A stretch of DNA of 47,744 nucleotides from Candidatus Gastranaerophilales bacterium (GTDB lineage: Bacteria; Cyanobacteriota; Vampirovibrionia; Gastranaerophilales; Gastranaerophilaceae). The notes beneath the pieces were generated by a model. It was not told where the DNA came from. It ran no database searches and worked only from the letters and a program-made list of their open reading frames with translations. The stretch spans positions 1 through 47,744 of the forward strand of contig CALUVG010000017.1 of NCBI GenBank assembly GCA_944324165.1. Reading direction: 5' to 3'. Below, piece by piece: positions 8,697 to 16,584 of this stretch (the stretch's first letter is position 1; each line of letters opens with the position of its first letter). The position numbers and the translations under genes are program-made.

Positions 8697-9865
8697 GCGG
8701 AAAAACGGTTCTAATCGGCATAACAGGCGGCATTGCTGCCTACAAAATATGCGAACTTATACGCATGTTTAAACGTGCAAACGCAAACGTAAAAGTAATC
8801 TGTACCCCTAACGCCATGAATTTCGTAACAAAACTTACTTTACAAAATTTAAGTCAAAACGAAGTCGGAATTGAAGAATTTGAAATACCTGATTTTAAAC
8901 CTGAACATATTTCATACGCTGATGGAGCTGATATTATGGTCATTGCTCCTGCAACCGCAAATACAATATCTAAAATTGCAAATGGCATATGTGACAATCT
9001 TTTGACTTCGGTTGTATGTGCATTTCATAAACCTGTAATTATTGCTCCTGCAATGAATTGTAATATGTGGCAAAATCAGGCTGTTCAAGAAAATCTGAAA
9101 AAACTTGCGGCTTACGGTTACACAATACTTGAGCCTGAAAATGGATTTTTAGCCTGCGGTTATGAAGGTCAGGGCAGACTCTGTGCTTTAGAAAAAATCT
9201 TTGATGCAGCTGTCAAAAAACTTTCACAGCAAAAACCCCTTGAATGGGAAAAAATCATAATTACAGCCGGCGGCACTATTGAAGATATTGACCCTGTAAG
9301 ATATATTTCAAATTACTCCTCCGGCAAAATGGGGATCGCGCTTGCAGATACAGCATACAGCCTCGGGGCAGATGTGCATCTTATCACAACAGTTTCAACC
9401 CAAAAGCCTTACGTTGTTGAAAAAGTCAAATCAGCCCGTGAGATGCAAAATGCACTTGATGAAACTTTTCAAAATGCCGATTGCGTAATTATGGCGGCAG
9501 CAGTTGCTGATTACAGGGTAAAACAACAATCCGAACAAAAAATTAAAAAAACATCAGATGAAGAAATAACATTGACCCTTGTCAAAAATCCGGACATTCT
9601 AAAACACTTATGCGAAATAAAAACTCACCAGACTGTTGTAGGTTTCTGCGCTGAAAGCGAAAACTTAATTGAAAATGCCAAAGAAAAAATATCCCAAAAA
9701 GGCTGCGACTATTTAATAGCAAATGATATTTCACGTAAAGATATAGGATTTTCAAGCGATTACAATGAAGTTTCAATACTGAAAAAAGACGGTTCCATAA
9801 AAAAACTTGAAAAAGCAGATAAATATACAATTGCACGCCAAATTTTTGAGGAAATTTATGGATAA
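8690..9865 (+). CDS. coaBC: Bifunctional phosphopantothenoylcysteine decarboxylase/synthetase
   Basis: A 391-residue two-domain enzyme of coenzyme A synthesis. The N-terminal CoaC flavoprotein (residues 1-~180) has the ITGGIAAYK start, the active-site His in the PEHISYAD segment, PAMNCNMW, and the ACGYEGQGRL substrate flap with its Cys. The C-terminal CoaB (about 185-391) has TAGGTIEDIDPVR, ISNYSSGKMG, and MAAAVADY(R)V followed by the Lys-rich dimer loop. CoaB condenses 4'-phosphopantothenate with Cys using CTP; CoaC then decarboxylates. The start overlaps the gmk end by 7 bp behind AAAGGAG, indicating translational coupling. Confidence 0.97.
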   Translation: MLSGKTVLIGITGGIAAYKICELIRMFKRANANVKVICTPNAMNFVTKLTLQNLSQNEVGIEEFEIPDFKPEHISYADGADIMVIAPATANTISKIANGICDNLLTSVVCAFHKPVIIAPAMNCNMWQNQAVQENLKKLAAYGYTILEPENGFLACGYEGQGRLCALEKIFDAAVKKLSQQKPLEWEKIIITAGGTIEDIDPVRYISNYSSGKMGIALADTAYSLGADVHLITTVSTQKPYVVEKVKSAREMQNALDETFQNADCVIMAAAVADYRVKQQSEQKIKKTSDEEITLTLVKNPDILKHLCEIKTHQTVVGFCAESENLIENAKEKISQKGCDYLIANDISRKDIGFSSDYNEVSILKKDGSIKKLEKADKYTIARQIFEEIYG

Positions 9866-10535
9866 ATACGAGCTTACACAAAGCATAGAGAAATTTGCAC
9901 CGCCTGAACTTGCAGAAGACTGGGACTGCTCAGGCTGGGGGGTGGAAGTCAAAGGGCAAGACGAAATTCACAAAATAATGCTTTGCTTAACCATTACCAA
10001 TGATGTTGTAAATCAGGCGAAAAAAGCAAACTGTGACATGATTATTTCACATCATCCTCTGTTTTATGTTCCGCTTGAATGGCAGGACATAAATATTTAC
10101 AGTGCGCACACAAACCTTGACAGAGCTGATGGCGGCACAACCGATACACTTGTTGCGGCTTGCGGCTTTATTACAAGCGGGAAAAACGATTTTTTGCGCT
10201 TTGTTGACTGTGAAATTTCTGTAGATGACTTAGTAAAAAGATTAAAAGAAATTTCGCCGAATCTGCGTTATGTAAACAATTTTGGCAGCAAAATCCTGCA
10301 TAGAATAGCATTTTGCGCGGGCAGCGGCTCGGAATTTATCAATGCAGCACAAGAACAAGGGGCTGATGCACTTGTAACCGGTGATTTGAAATTCCATACA
10401 GCACTCGATAGTGAAATAGTTGTGTTTGACATAGGGCATTTTGAAAGCGAAATATTAATTCTACCGGTACTCGCATCTCTTTTAAGCGACGTCGAAATAA
10501 TATACGCCAAAGAACACAGCCCATTTATCTATTAG
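9858..10535 (+). CDS. Nif3-like dinuclear metal-binding protein
   Basis: A 225-residue member of the Nif3/YqfO/YbgI family (sometimes annotated GTP cyclohydrolase I type 2). The metal ligands are visible: SHHPLFY near residue 65, AHTNLDRADGGTTD near 90-103, and GHFESE near 195. The biochemical role of the family is unsettled. The ATG at 9858 has GAGG 6-7 nt upstream and overlaps coaBC by 8 bp; extending upstream only reads through coaBC sequence. Its stop overlaps the stop of the convergent pilin-like gene by 4 bp. Confidence 0.9.
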   Translation: MDKYELTQSIEKFAPPELAEDWDCSGWGVEVKGQDEIHKIMLCLTITNDVVNQAKKANCDMIISHHPLFYVPLEWQDINIYSAHTNLDRADGGTTDTLVAACGFITSGKNDFLRFVDCEISVDDLVKRLKEISPNLRYVNNFGSKILHRIAFCAGSGSEFINAAQEQGADALVTGDLKFHTALDSEIVVFDIGHFESEILILPVLASLLSDVEIIYAKEHSPFIY

Positions 10536-11260
10536 AATTTCAACGGGTAATCATCAGGAATTTTCCAGTTATTTTTCTGAATCAATGCAGTGCAGTAAAC
10601 ACTTCCCTCAACCGTATTGTCATCAGTTAATAATGTATTATTATAACAACCTTCTTTTAATTGCTCCTCATCGGTTATACATTGATAGTTTGAGGGCTCC
10701 ATTCCTTTATTGTAAATACAGGAAAAATACTTATCTTTTCTATCAGGCACAAAATTAAATACAAACTGGCAGGCACCATACAGTTTTCCTTGATTATTTT
10801 GTAACTTAATACATTTATCAACATCCATCGTAAAAAAATGCCAATCACGCGTTGTTGCAGAGCCAGATCGCATTATACTGCCATCATTAAAAAATACAGT
10901 TATAATATTATTTTTAAACTCAATTTTATCATATTTCAGATACGGTGCTAAATATTTTCTAAACCATTTTTCCTTTTCAGGAATTCCAGGAATAGGATTT
11001 CCTTCATCATCAGTAATTTCATAACCATTAATATCCTGATACCAGTTTTTCTTGTCTCCATAATCAATTTCTGCCATTTGAATCGCCTGATTTATCATAG
11101 AGTAAAATCTTACAAGACGCGTTTCGACGACTTTCTTTTTGTATGACTGTATAAGATTTGGGATAGTTAGAGCGGCAACAATACCTATGACAGCAAGTGT
11201 TATCAAGACCTCTGCAAGAGTGAATGCCTTAAAAAAATTATAATTAGATTTGTTCTGCAT
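10532..11260 (-). CDS. Type IV pilin-like (pseudopilin) protein
   Basis: A 242-residue protein with a short basic leader (about 13 residues) and a class III prepilin signal KA|FTLAEVLITLAVIGIVAA, including Glu at +5. The rest is a polar periplasmic or extracellular domain with several Cys. The signal would be cut and methylated by a PilD-type peptidase; the protein would then assemble into a type IV pilus or type II secretion pseudopilus. No assembly genes are in the window, so this is an unlinked minor pilin. It has a very strong AAGGAGG and a near-ideal promoter (see 11280-11309). It uses normal AT-rich codons to the end, unlike the pilin at 46352. Confidence 0.88.
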   Translation of the reverse strand: MQNKSNYNFFKAFTLAEVLITLAVIGIVAALTIPNLIQSYKKKVVETRLVRFYSMINQAIQMAEIDYGDKKNWYQDINGYEITDDEGNPIPGIPEKEKWFRKYLAPYLKYDKIEFKNNIITVFFNDGSIMRSGSATTRDWHFFTMDVDKCIKLQNNQGKLYGACQFVFNFVPDRKDKYFSCIYNKGMEPSNYQCITDEEQLKEGCYNNTLLTDDNTVEGSVYCTALIQKNNWKIPDDYPLKF

Positions 11261-11279
11261 TTTGTACCTCCTTGTCGTA

Positions 11280-11309
11280 ATTATATGACATTTAACTGCA
11301 TAATGTCAA
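11280..11309 (-). promoter_or_regulatory. Consensus sigma-70 promoter of the pilin-like gene
   Basis: On the minus strand TTGACA (11309-11304) is followed after 18 bp by TATAAT (11285-11280), both hexamers perfect. The predicted start site is about 13 nt before the ATG at 11260. The -35 lies in one arm of a 7-bp inverted repeat (tgacatt / aatgtca), which could be an operator. Confidence 0.8.
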
Positions 11310-11385
11310 TAGTATTTAAAATATGAATTTTATATCCATTATTTTCCAACAATACAAAAAATATAATTAATTAAAAGGAGCTGAA

Positions 11386-11793
11386 ATGAGTTATTTAAAA
11401 AAAGCATTCGGTACCAATGTAAAAATAATAAGGAAGTCGCGTAAGCTGACTCAAGAAAAACTCGCAGAATTAATAGAAATTGACCAGAGGCAAATGGCAA
11501 GAATAGAGGCAGGAGAAAGCTTTGTAACTGCAGAAACAATAGAAAAATTGAGCACAGTATTAAATGTTCCGGTGAAACTTTTGTTTGATATAGAGAATAT
11601 AGAAACCGATAAAATGACATTAGAAGTCATAGAAACTTATAACAAAAACATAAAAAAACTGCGTAAAATAATTGAAAAAGCGGCATTAAATAATGCACAA
11701 ACCGAATTAATCAGCCTTGCGGCTGAGGCATTAGAAAAAAAATTGGCGCGAGAGAGGCTGCGTGGTCTGTTAACGGGATTGGATTTAAAATAA
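11386..11793 (+). CDS. XRE-family helix-turn-helix regulator
   Basis: A 135-residue DNA-binding protein. The N-terminal HTH_XRE domain is clear (IIRKSRKLTQEKLAELIEID, then QMARIEAGESFVTAETIEKLS), and the family signature continues with LNVPVKLLFDIE. The C-terminal half (from residue ~75) is a charged helix, probably for dimerisation. The ATG follows AAAGGAG. It is divergent from the pilin-like gene, separated by 125 bp, and may regulate it, though nothing in the sequence proves that. A TATAAT lies at 11362-11367 with a poor -35. Confidence 0.88.
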   Translation: MSYLKKAFGTNVKIIRKSRKLTQEKLAELIEIDQRQMARIEAGESFVTAETIEKLSTVLNVPVKLLFDIENIETDKMTLEVIETYNKNIKKLRKIIEKAALNNAQTELISLAAEALEKKLARERLRGLLTGLDLK

Positions 11794-11798
11794 AAATA

Positions 11799-11826
11799 TT
11801 GACAATGAAATTTCAGCATATAGAAT
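11799..11826 (+). promoter_or_regulatory. Promoter of tRNA-Gln
   Basis: TTGACA at 11799-11804, a 16-bp spacer and TAGAAT at 11821-11826, ending 17 bp before the mature tRNA. Confidence 0.7.
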
Positions 11827-11843
11827 AAAATAGTAGCCATTAA

Positions 11844-11915
11844 TGGGGCGTCGCCAAGTGGTAAGGCACCTGGTTTTGGTCCAGGCATCCGGAGGTTCGA
11901 ATCCTTCCGCCCCAG
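11844..11915 (+). tRNA. tRNA-Gln (anticodon TTG)
   Basis: A 72-nt cloverleaf. Acceptor stem TGGGGCG (11844-11850) pairs with CGCCCCA (11908-11914), G discriminator at 11915. The D stem is gcc/ggc, the anticodon stem cctgg/ccagg with loop TTTTGGT (anticodon TTG at 11876-11878, reading CAA), and the T arm carries GGTTCGAATCC. CCA is not encoded. The 3' end is repeated downstream (see 11905-12327). Confidence 0.97.
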
Positions 11916-12327
11916 AATTTGAAAAGCCCTAGCGGGCTTTTTTTATTTGCGGATGGATGAGAACCACAAGACGAAGTCTTGTCACGTTCGAATCGCGCGA
12001 GGGAGCTGAGGCTGGAGCGTTTTTGACGATGTAATCCAATTACATCTGGCAAAACGCGAAATGCCGTTACTCGCGACCGAGCAAGACACTTCCGCCCCAG
12101 AATTTGAAAAGCCCTAGCGGGCTTTTTTATTTGCGGATGGATGAGAACCACAAGACGAAGTCTTGTCACGTTCGAATCGCGCGAGGGAGCTGAGGCTGGA
12201 GCGTTTTTGACGATGTAATCCAATTACATCTGGCAAAACGCGAAATGCCGTTACTCGCGACCGAGCAAGACACTTCCGCCCCAGAATTTGAAAAGCCCTA
12301 GCGGGCTTTTTTTATTTGCGGATGGAT
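11905..12327. repeat. About 185-bp tandem repeat carrying the tRNA-Gln 3' end and terminator
   Basis: Copy 1 runs 11905-12089, copy 2 12090-12273 and a partial copy 3 12274-12327. The copies are practically identical, differing in T-tract length. Each starts with ttccgccccag, the last bases of tRNA-Gln, then the terminator, then a GC-rich segment much unlike the AT-rich surroundings. That segment folds: acaagac/gtcttgt with a gaa loop, and gatgtaat/attacatc inside a longer gcgtttt/aaaacgc stem. It ends in gttactcgcgaccgagcaag. The apparent frame on the minus strand across it is not a gene. Direct repeats of a tRNA 3' end are typical of integration or replication-slippage scars. The third copy is cut off just before the ParDE promoter. 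Confidence 0.9.
11922..11944 (+). terminator. Intrinsic terminator after tRNA-Gln (first of three copies)
   Basis: Stem aaaagccc / gggctttt with loop tagc, followed by seven Ts. Identical hairpins recur at 12107-12128 and 12291-12313 because the terminator is part of the tandem repeat. Confidence 0.9.
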
Positions 12328-12356
12328 AAAAATTGTTACAAAATATCCTCTAACGA

Positions 12357-12394
12357 TTGAAAGTTATGTCAATCTTTGTTATAATATTGACATA
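12357..12394 (+). promoter_or_regulatory. ParDE promoter with inverted-repeat operator
   Basis: TTGAAA at 12357-12362, a 17-bp spacer and TATAAT at 12380-12385. A perfect 9-bp inverted repeat (tatgtcaat 12365-12373 / attgacata 12386-12394) brackets the -10. This is where an RHH antitoxin would bind to repress its own operon. Confidence 0.75.
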
Positions 12395-12417
12395 AATAGT
12401 TATTAATGAGGTATATT

Positions 12418-12654
12418 ATGAACATATCCTTAACTCCTACTCTAGAAAAATTTGTACAAGATAAAGTTGCATCAGGATTATACAACTCTGTTAGTGAAGT
12501 CATTAGAGAAGCTTTAAGAATGATGGCATCAAGAGATAACATTTCGTCACAAAAAATTACACAGTTAAATCGTGATATTGAAGAAGGCTGGAATGATACG
12601 GTCATTTTAGATGGACAATCAGCAATAAATAATTTGCTCCAAAAATATGAATAA
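12418..12654 (+). CDS. parD: ParD-family antitoxin
   Basis: A 78-residue ribbon-helix-helix antitoxin: beta strand MNISLTPTLEKFV, then KVASGLYNSVSEVIREALRMM, the standard ParD/CopG dimer and DNA-binding region. The C-terminal tail (about 45-78) would wrap the toxin. The ATG at 12418 has GAGG at correct spacing; the in-frame ATG at 12406 overlaps that site. It overlaps parE by 8 bp. Confidence 0.9.
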   Translation: MNISLTPTLEKFVQDKVASGLYNSVSEVIREALRMMASRDNISSQKITQLNRDIEEGWNDTVILDGQSAINNLLQKYE

Positions 12655-12949
12655 TTTAAAACTTGAAATTACAAGTAAAGCATATCACGATATTGAATTA
12701 ATCTCAGATTATATTGCTAAGGACAACAAAAATGCAGCAATAAAATTTGTGAAACTGTTCAATAAAACATTTAATACCTTGTGTAGCCATCCAAACCTTG
12801 GAAAATCAAGAGAAGATTTTACTTATTTAGATGTAAAGTTTTATATTCTACAAAAGAACTATCTGATTATTTACAGGATAATTGATAACAAGATTTTGAG
12901 AATATTGAGAGTATTAACGACTTATCAAGATGTTTGTTCAGCATTATAA
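12647..12949 (+). CDS. parE: ParE/RelE-superfamily toxin
   Basis: A 100-residue toxin: EITSKAYHDIELISDYIAKDN at the start and KSREDF-(x)n-LIIYRIIDNKILRILRVL at the end, the family's usual length and motifs. ParE members poison gyrase, RelE members cut mRNA; YRIID(N)xIxILRV is nearer ParE. It is translationally coupled to parD. The pair sits directly beyond the tRNA-linked tandem repeat and could stabilise that region. Confidence 0.88.
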   Translation: MNNLKLEITSKAYHDIELISDYIAKDNKNAAIKFVKLFNKTFNTLCSHPNLGKSREDFTYLDVKFYILQKNYLIIYRIIDNKILRILRVLTTYQDVCSAL

Positions 12950-13002
12950 GAACTCATATCTACTAAAAACAAACTATTACACCATTCCAAACAAATAATG
13001 TT

Positions 13003-13027
13003 GTTACTCATTACCGAGCAAGACACT
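13003..13027. repeat. Remnant of the GC-rich tandem repeat
   Basis: Matches the 3' end of the tRNA-linked repeat (12066-12090) at 22 of 25 positions: gttactc, three differing bases, then accgagcaagacact. It lies alone between parE and the next gene, so parDE is bracketed by copies of the element. Confidence 0.7.
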
Positions 13028-13051
13028 ACCATGCCGTATAAGAACTAATAT

Positions 13052-13612
13052 CTATTTTTTCGTTGTAAAACTGTAATCTACACCTTTAATAGTTCTATTA
13101 TATTCTCTGTTTCCGTTTTCATACTCAGCAAATGAATATTTATCACCGTTTGCATATTCTACCTTAACACTCCTTCTTACAGGTGTATATATATTCATTT
13201 CACTGGTTTTTACATATTTGCCGGGAATTTCTGTAACTGTTTTGGCATCTATTGTTTCTCCATTTGCAAATGCCTTATTTTTTGTAAGTTTTCTAACAAG
13301 ATTGCCTTGCCAATCAGTAAAATACTTAACAATACCGGATCGTTGTTTATCAAAAAATGTCATAATTTTAGCTGTCTGTGTTTGTTTTTGCACATAACCG
13401 CTATTCATATCTACTCCGAAAGTCATTGCACCTGTTCCTTTACCGGTATGTTCTGATGCCATTAGAACAAATTTATCTTTTGAAATTACTCTTTCTCGAA
13501 TTTCCTTCATGCCTGCGGAATGCAGTTCTCTATACATTTTATTTTTAACACGACCTGTTTTTGAAAATGTATTTATAAATTTATCATAACTGCCAATAAT
13601 TTTTGTATTCAT
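13052..13612 (-). CDS. Uncharacterised 186-residue protein
   Basis: I do not recognise the family. There is no signal peptide or membrane segment. The protein is basic and polar: the N-terminal third is helical (residues 1-55), and the rest is beta-rich with repeated short strands (GDKYSFAEYENGNREYNRT near the end). A GKGTG stretch at ~56-60 is not a complete P-loop. The ATG at 13612 has an excellent AGGAGGT, which supports it as a real gene. Its stop is near the repeat remnant at 13003-13027. It might be a host-associated accessory gene, but nothing specific shows this. Confidence 0.7.
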   Translation of the reverse strand: MNTKIIGSYDKFINTFSKTGRVKNKMYRELHSAGMKEIRERVISKDKFVLMASEHTGKGTGAMTFGVDMNSGYVQKQTQTAKIMTFFDKQRSGIVKYFTDWQGNLVRKLTKNKAFANGETIDAKTVTEIPGKYVKTSEMNIYTPVRRSVKVEYANGDKYSFAEYENGNREYNRTIKGVDYSFTTKK

Positions 13613-13676
13613 ATTTTTACCTCCTAAAAAGTAAAAAATGGTAAAAATAAAATTTGCTAGCAGTATAAAATATTAT

Positions 13677-15053
13677 TTAAACATGTTCATTTATTTTATA
13701 TAAGTCTACTCCGCCCGCAGCTTTGTACAAGCCGATTGTGGAAATTAATGAATTTATTTTGTTGGAAACTTCTTCTTTTTTCACAACCAGATAAGCCTCT
13801 TTTGCATATAATACATCCAGATCACTGGCTGCCCCAATTTCATATTTATCTTTCATAAGAGAATATGTTTGAGACTGCATTTTTAAACGCTGCGCGCTTT
13901 CATCGTAATTTTCACAAGCTTCTTTATATGCAACCAGACCGGAATTCATATCTTTTATGCCTGTAAGTATAGTTTTTTGATAACTGTTTAAAGCTTCTTC
14001 ATATTCATATTTACGCAATTTTAACATTGCAATTTTTCTTCCGCCGGAGAATAAATCTATTGAAGGCAAAATTCCTGCATTAAACATTTGAGATACGGAA
14101 TTAAATAAAGTATCCAAATGATATGCATTTAACCCTATTTGTCCGTAAATTATGAATTTCGGCAAAAATTCACGCTTTGCAACCCTGACATCAAACCCTA
14201 TACGTTTTATATTAGCTTCTTCCTGAAGATAATCCGGACGATTTTCTATAACTTCCGTACTGTATTCTGAAGGGATATTCTTCAATAGCACAAGGCTGTC
14301 ATATGTATTTCTTTCTATATTATCACCCGCGTCCGATAAATAGACACGCAGCGAATTAATTAATGTATCACGTGTTTTTATATGTGTATTTCTTTCTTCT
14401 TTCAATGAGGTCAGCAATCTTTGTTCTGCAAGCAATTCATTTATTGTACATAAACCAATTGAATATTTATCAGATGTTTTAGATACAATCTCTTCCTGTG
14501 TCTTAATAAGTTCTTCCTGTATATTAAGAAAAGTATCTGTTTTAATCAAATTATAATAATCTGCCGCGAAATCTGAAGTTAAAGCAATATATGTTGCGCG
14601 TTCAGCCTGTTTGATAATCTCTAACTGTTGTTTAACGCTTTTAGTTCTCAGACGGTTTGTCCCCCATATATCAATTTCATACCCCATTGTTAGAGGTAAG
14701 TAATAATTGTACTGCGCGTAACTGGGAATACGCATGCTTCCATACTGCTGCATTGATGATCGAAAAGCACGGGTTAATTCTCCTGAAAAGCCGAGCTGCG
14801 GCAATTCATTCGCAAACTGCATTTTAACAATTTGTTCATTTTCTTTAACTTTTAAAGCAGCATTTTTCAAATCGTAATTTTTTTCATAAAGTTTCTGCAA
14901 ATTATTTGATAAATGTTCATCGTTATAATGCGCCCACCATTGCATATTCATATATTCAATATGTTTTTCGGGTTCGGAATTTTTGTTCCCTGCAAAAGCC
15001 GGGGTAACAAGGGTTAATGTAACTAAAAAAACAATTAATAAACTTTTTTTCAT
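13677..15053 (-). CDS. Outer-membrane efflux factor, TolC/NodT-like (pump 1)
   Basis: A 458-residue TolC-superfamily protein. The signal peptide MKKSLLIVFLVTLTLVTPAFA is followed by two outer-membrane-efflux repeats rich in long helices. Its conserved bits include QFANELPQLGFSGE, YEIDIWGTNR, ENRPDYLQEEANI, VAKREFLPKF and GIYGQIGLN-type strands. It forms the trimeric channel taking drugs from the EmrA-like adaptor. There is no lipobox Cys. I start it at 15053, where the signal peptide begins, behind AAGGATAG; extending to 15098 would cross the operator. It is divergent from marR-emrA-emrB and shares the operator at 15074-15101. It is a paralogue of the protein at 36688. Confidence 0.9.
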   Translation of the reverse strand: MKKSLLIVFLVTLTLVTPAFAGNKNSEPEKHIEYMNMQWWAHYNDEHLSNNLQKLYEKNYDLKNAALKVKENEQIVKMQFANELPQLGFSGELTRAFRSSMQQYGSMRIPSYAQYNYYLPLTMGYEIDIWGTNRLRTKSVKQQLEIIKQAERATYIALTSDFAADYYNLIKTDTFLNIQEELIKTQEEIVSKTSDKYSIGLCTINELLAEQRLLTSLKEERNTHIKTRDTLINSLRVYLSDAGDNIERNTYDSLVLLKNIPSEYSTEVIENRPDYLQEEANIKRIGFDVRVAKREFLPKFIIYGQIGLNAYHLDTLFNSVSQMFNAGILPSIDLFSGGRKIAMLKLRKYEYEEALNSYQKTILTGIKDMNSGLVAYKEACENYDESAQRLKMQSQTYSLMKDKYEIGAASDLDVLYAKEAYLVVKKEEVSNKINSLISTIGLYKAAGGVDLYKINEHV

Positions 15054-15073
15054 AAATACTATCCTTAAAATTT

Positions 15074-15101
15074 TTCTTGTGCTATAATTACAGCACAAGA
15101 A
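15074..15101. promoter_or_regulatory. MarR operator overlapping a -10 element
   Basis: A perfect 10-bp inverted repeat (ttcttgtgct / agcacaagaa) with an 8-bp spacer lies between the divergent channel gene and marR. A TATAAT at 15083-15088 sits within it. A bound MarR dimer would block polymerase; spacing and position fit autorepression plus control of the channel gene. Confidence 0.75.
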
Positions 15102-15130
15102 TATTAAAAAGTAAATAAGGCAAAATAAAT

Positions 15131-15589
15131 ATGTATAGAGAATATTTAAAACACAGAATTGGTTCGCTAATTTATATAACAGGTACCCTCATACGCGGAC
15201 TGTCATCTCAAACATTTGTTGAAAAAGGGTATGATATAACCCCGGATCAATACGTAATACTATCCTTATTGCTTGAAAATGATGAAATAATGTATCAAAG
15301 ACAACTCGCAGAAATTATGTTTAAAGACAGGGCTAATATTTCCCGCATCATTGATATTATGCATAATAACGGACTTATCGAAAAAATTCCTGATTCCAAC
15401 GGAAGAAGAATATTTAAACTTATAGTAACTGAAAAGGGTAAAAAATTAAAAGACGAAATATTTCCTATGGATATAGACCTAAGAAAAATGATAACAAATA
15501 ATATAACAGAAGAAGAACTGGCTGTTACATTCAATACTCTTGAAAAAATGAATTTAAATATAAGAGATAAAGTTAAACTACAGATTTAA
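15131..15589 (+). CDS. MarR-family regulator (pump 1)
   Basis: A 152-residue winged-helix repressor: helical dimer region, ITPDQYVILSLL, then RQLAEIMFKDRANISRIIDIMHNNGLIEKI and the wing PDSNGRRIFKLIVTEKGK. MarR proteins typically leave DNA when bound by a phenolic or drug ligand. First gene of marR-emrA-emrB; 14 bp to emrA. Paralogue of 36085-36561 (shared LKDRAN-type recognition helix), yet the two proposed operators differ. Confidence 0.92.
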   Translation: MYREYLKHRIGSLIYITGTLIRGLSSQTFVEKGYDITPDQYVILSLLLENDEIMYQRQLAEIMFKDRANISRIIDIMHNNGLIEKIPDSNGRRIFKLIVTEKGKKLKDEIFPMDIDLRKMITNNITEEELAVTFNTLEKMNLNIRDKVKLQI

Positions 15590-15603
15590 AGGAGAAATAA
15601 AAA

Positions 15604-16584
15604 GTGAGTAACAAAAAAACAGAAGATATAGTAGAAATAGAAGATACCCGCCCCGAATATATGAAAAAGAGAGTTCTTGTGCCGAGTATAACTGCTGTAA
15701 TATTTTTGATTTGCGGCATATTTTATGCAATACATACAGTTTATTACAAATCCACAGATGATGCCTTTATTGAAGGTCATGTAATAACAGTTGCCCCTCG
15801 TGTATCAGGACCTGTATTAAATTTAAATATTGAAGATAATCAGGAAGTTAAAAAAGGCGATTTTTTACTTGAAATTGATCCGGAAGATTACGCGGCAAAA
15901 TTGCGTGAAACCTCTGCCAAACTGGAAGAGGCAAAAGCATCACTTGTAAATACGGAAAATCAGGTTACAAGAAGTTTATCCGATTTAGAATTTGCACAGG
16001 CAGATTATGACAGGTACTCCAAAATGTATGCCAAAGGAATAGCCTCAAAACAGGATTACGATGCAAGCTCAAATAAACTTACCGCCGCTCAATCCAACAG
16101 TAAATCCGCACAGGCAAGATATGACGAAATTACAGCTTCAATTAAAAGACTGGAGGCTGAAGTAAAACAGGATGAATTAAATCTGTCTTATACCAAAATT
16201 TACGCTTCTGCTGACGGCAGGATTACAAACCGTACTGTGGAACAGGGAAATTATGTTCAGGTTGCCCAACCTTTATTTGCCATAGTACCTGAGAAAATGT
16301 GGATCGTCGCAAACTTTAAAGAAACTCAGCTTGCCAACATGAAACCGGGTCAGCCGGTTAAAATTAAAATTGATACTTATGGAGGTAAAAAATTTGAAGG
16401 CAAAGTTGACAGCATACAGCGTTCAACAGGCGCAAGAGCAAGTCTTTTCCCGCCGGAAAATGCTGTAGGCAGTTACGTAAAAATTGTTCAAAGAGTTCCT
16501 GTAAAAATTGTATTTACTGAAGATATTTCTAAATACAATATAGTACCGGGGATGTCTGTTGTGCCGGAGGTTAAAGTTAAATAA
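15604..16584 (+). CDS. emrA: EmrA/HlyD-type membrane fusion protein (pump 1)
   Basis: A 326-residue periplasmic adaptor. Short cytoplasmic tail, one membrane segment (about residues 25-45), then STDDAFIEGHVITVAPRVSGPV (first half of lipoyl domain), a helical hairpin ~95-200, the second lipoyl half YTKIYASADGRITNR, and the beta barrel (VVANFKETQL, PGQPVKI). The start is GTG at 15604, 8-9 nt after AAAGGAG. Its stop overlaps the emrB ATG (TAATG), so the two are coupled. It would link the inner-membrane pump to the channel encoded at 13677. Confidence 0.93.
   Translation: MSNKKTEDIVEIEDTRPEYMKKRVLVPSITAVIFLICGIFYAIHTVYYKSTDDAFIEGHVITVAPRVSGPVLNLNIEDNQEVKKGDFLLEIDPEDYAAKLRETSAKLEEAKASLVNTENQVTRSLSDLEFAQADYDRYSKMYAKGIASKQDYDASSNKLTAAQSNSKSAQARYDEITASIKRLEAEVKQDELNLSYTKIYASADGRITNRTVEQGNYVQVAQPLFAIVPEKMWIVANFKETQLANMKPGQPVKIKIDTYGGKKFEGKVDSIQRSTGARASLFPPENAVGSYVKIVQRVPVKIVFTEDISKYNIVPGMSVVPEVKVK

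Noticed and set aside
11840-12223. 127-codon minus-strand frame across the tRNA and repeats
   Set aside because: It overlaps tRNA-Gln antisense, consists of the tandem repeat read twice, and has no plausible protein features.
13052-13612. P-loop NTPase from the GKGTG stretch
   Set aside because: The motif lacks the Walker A GxxxxGK[ST] spacing and no Walker B is visible.
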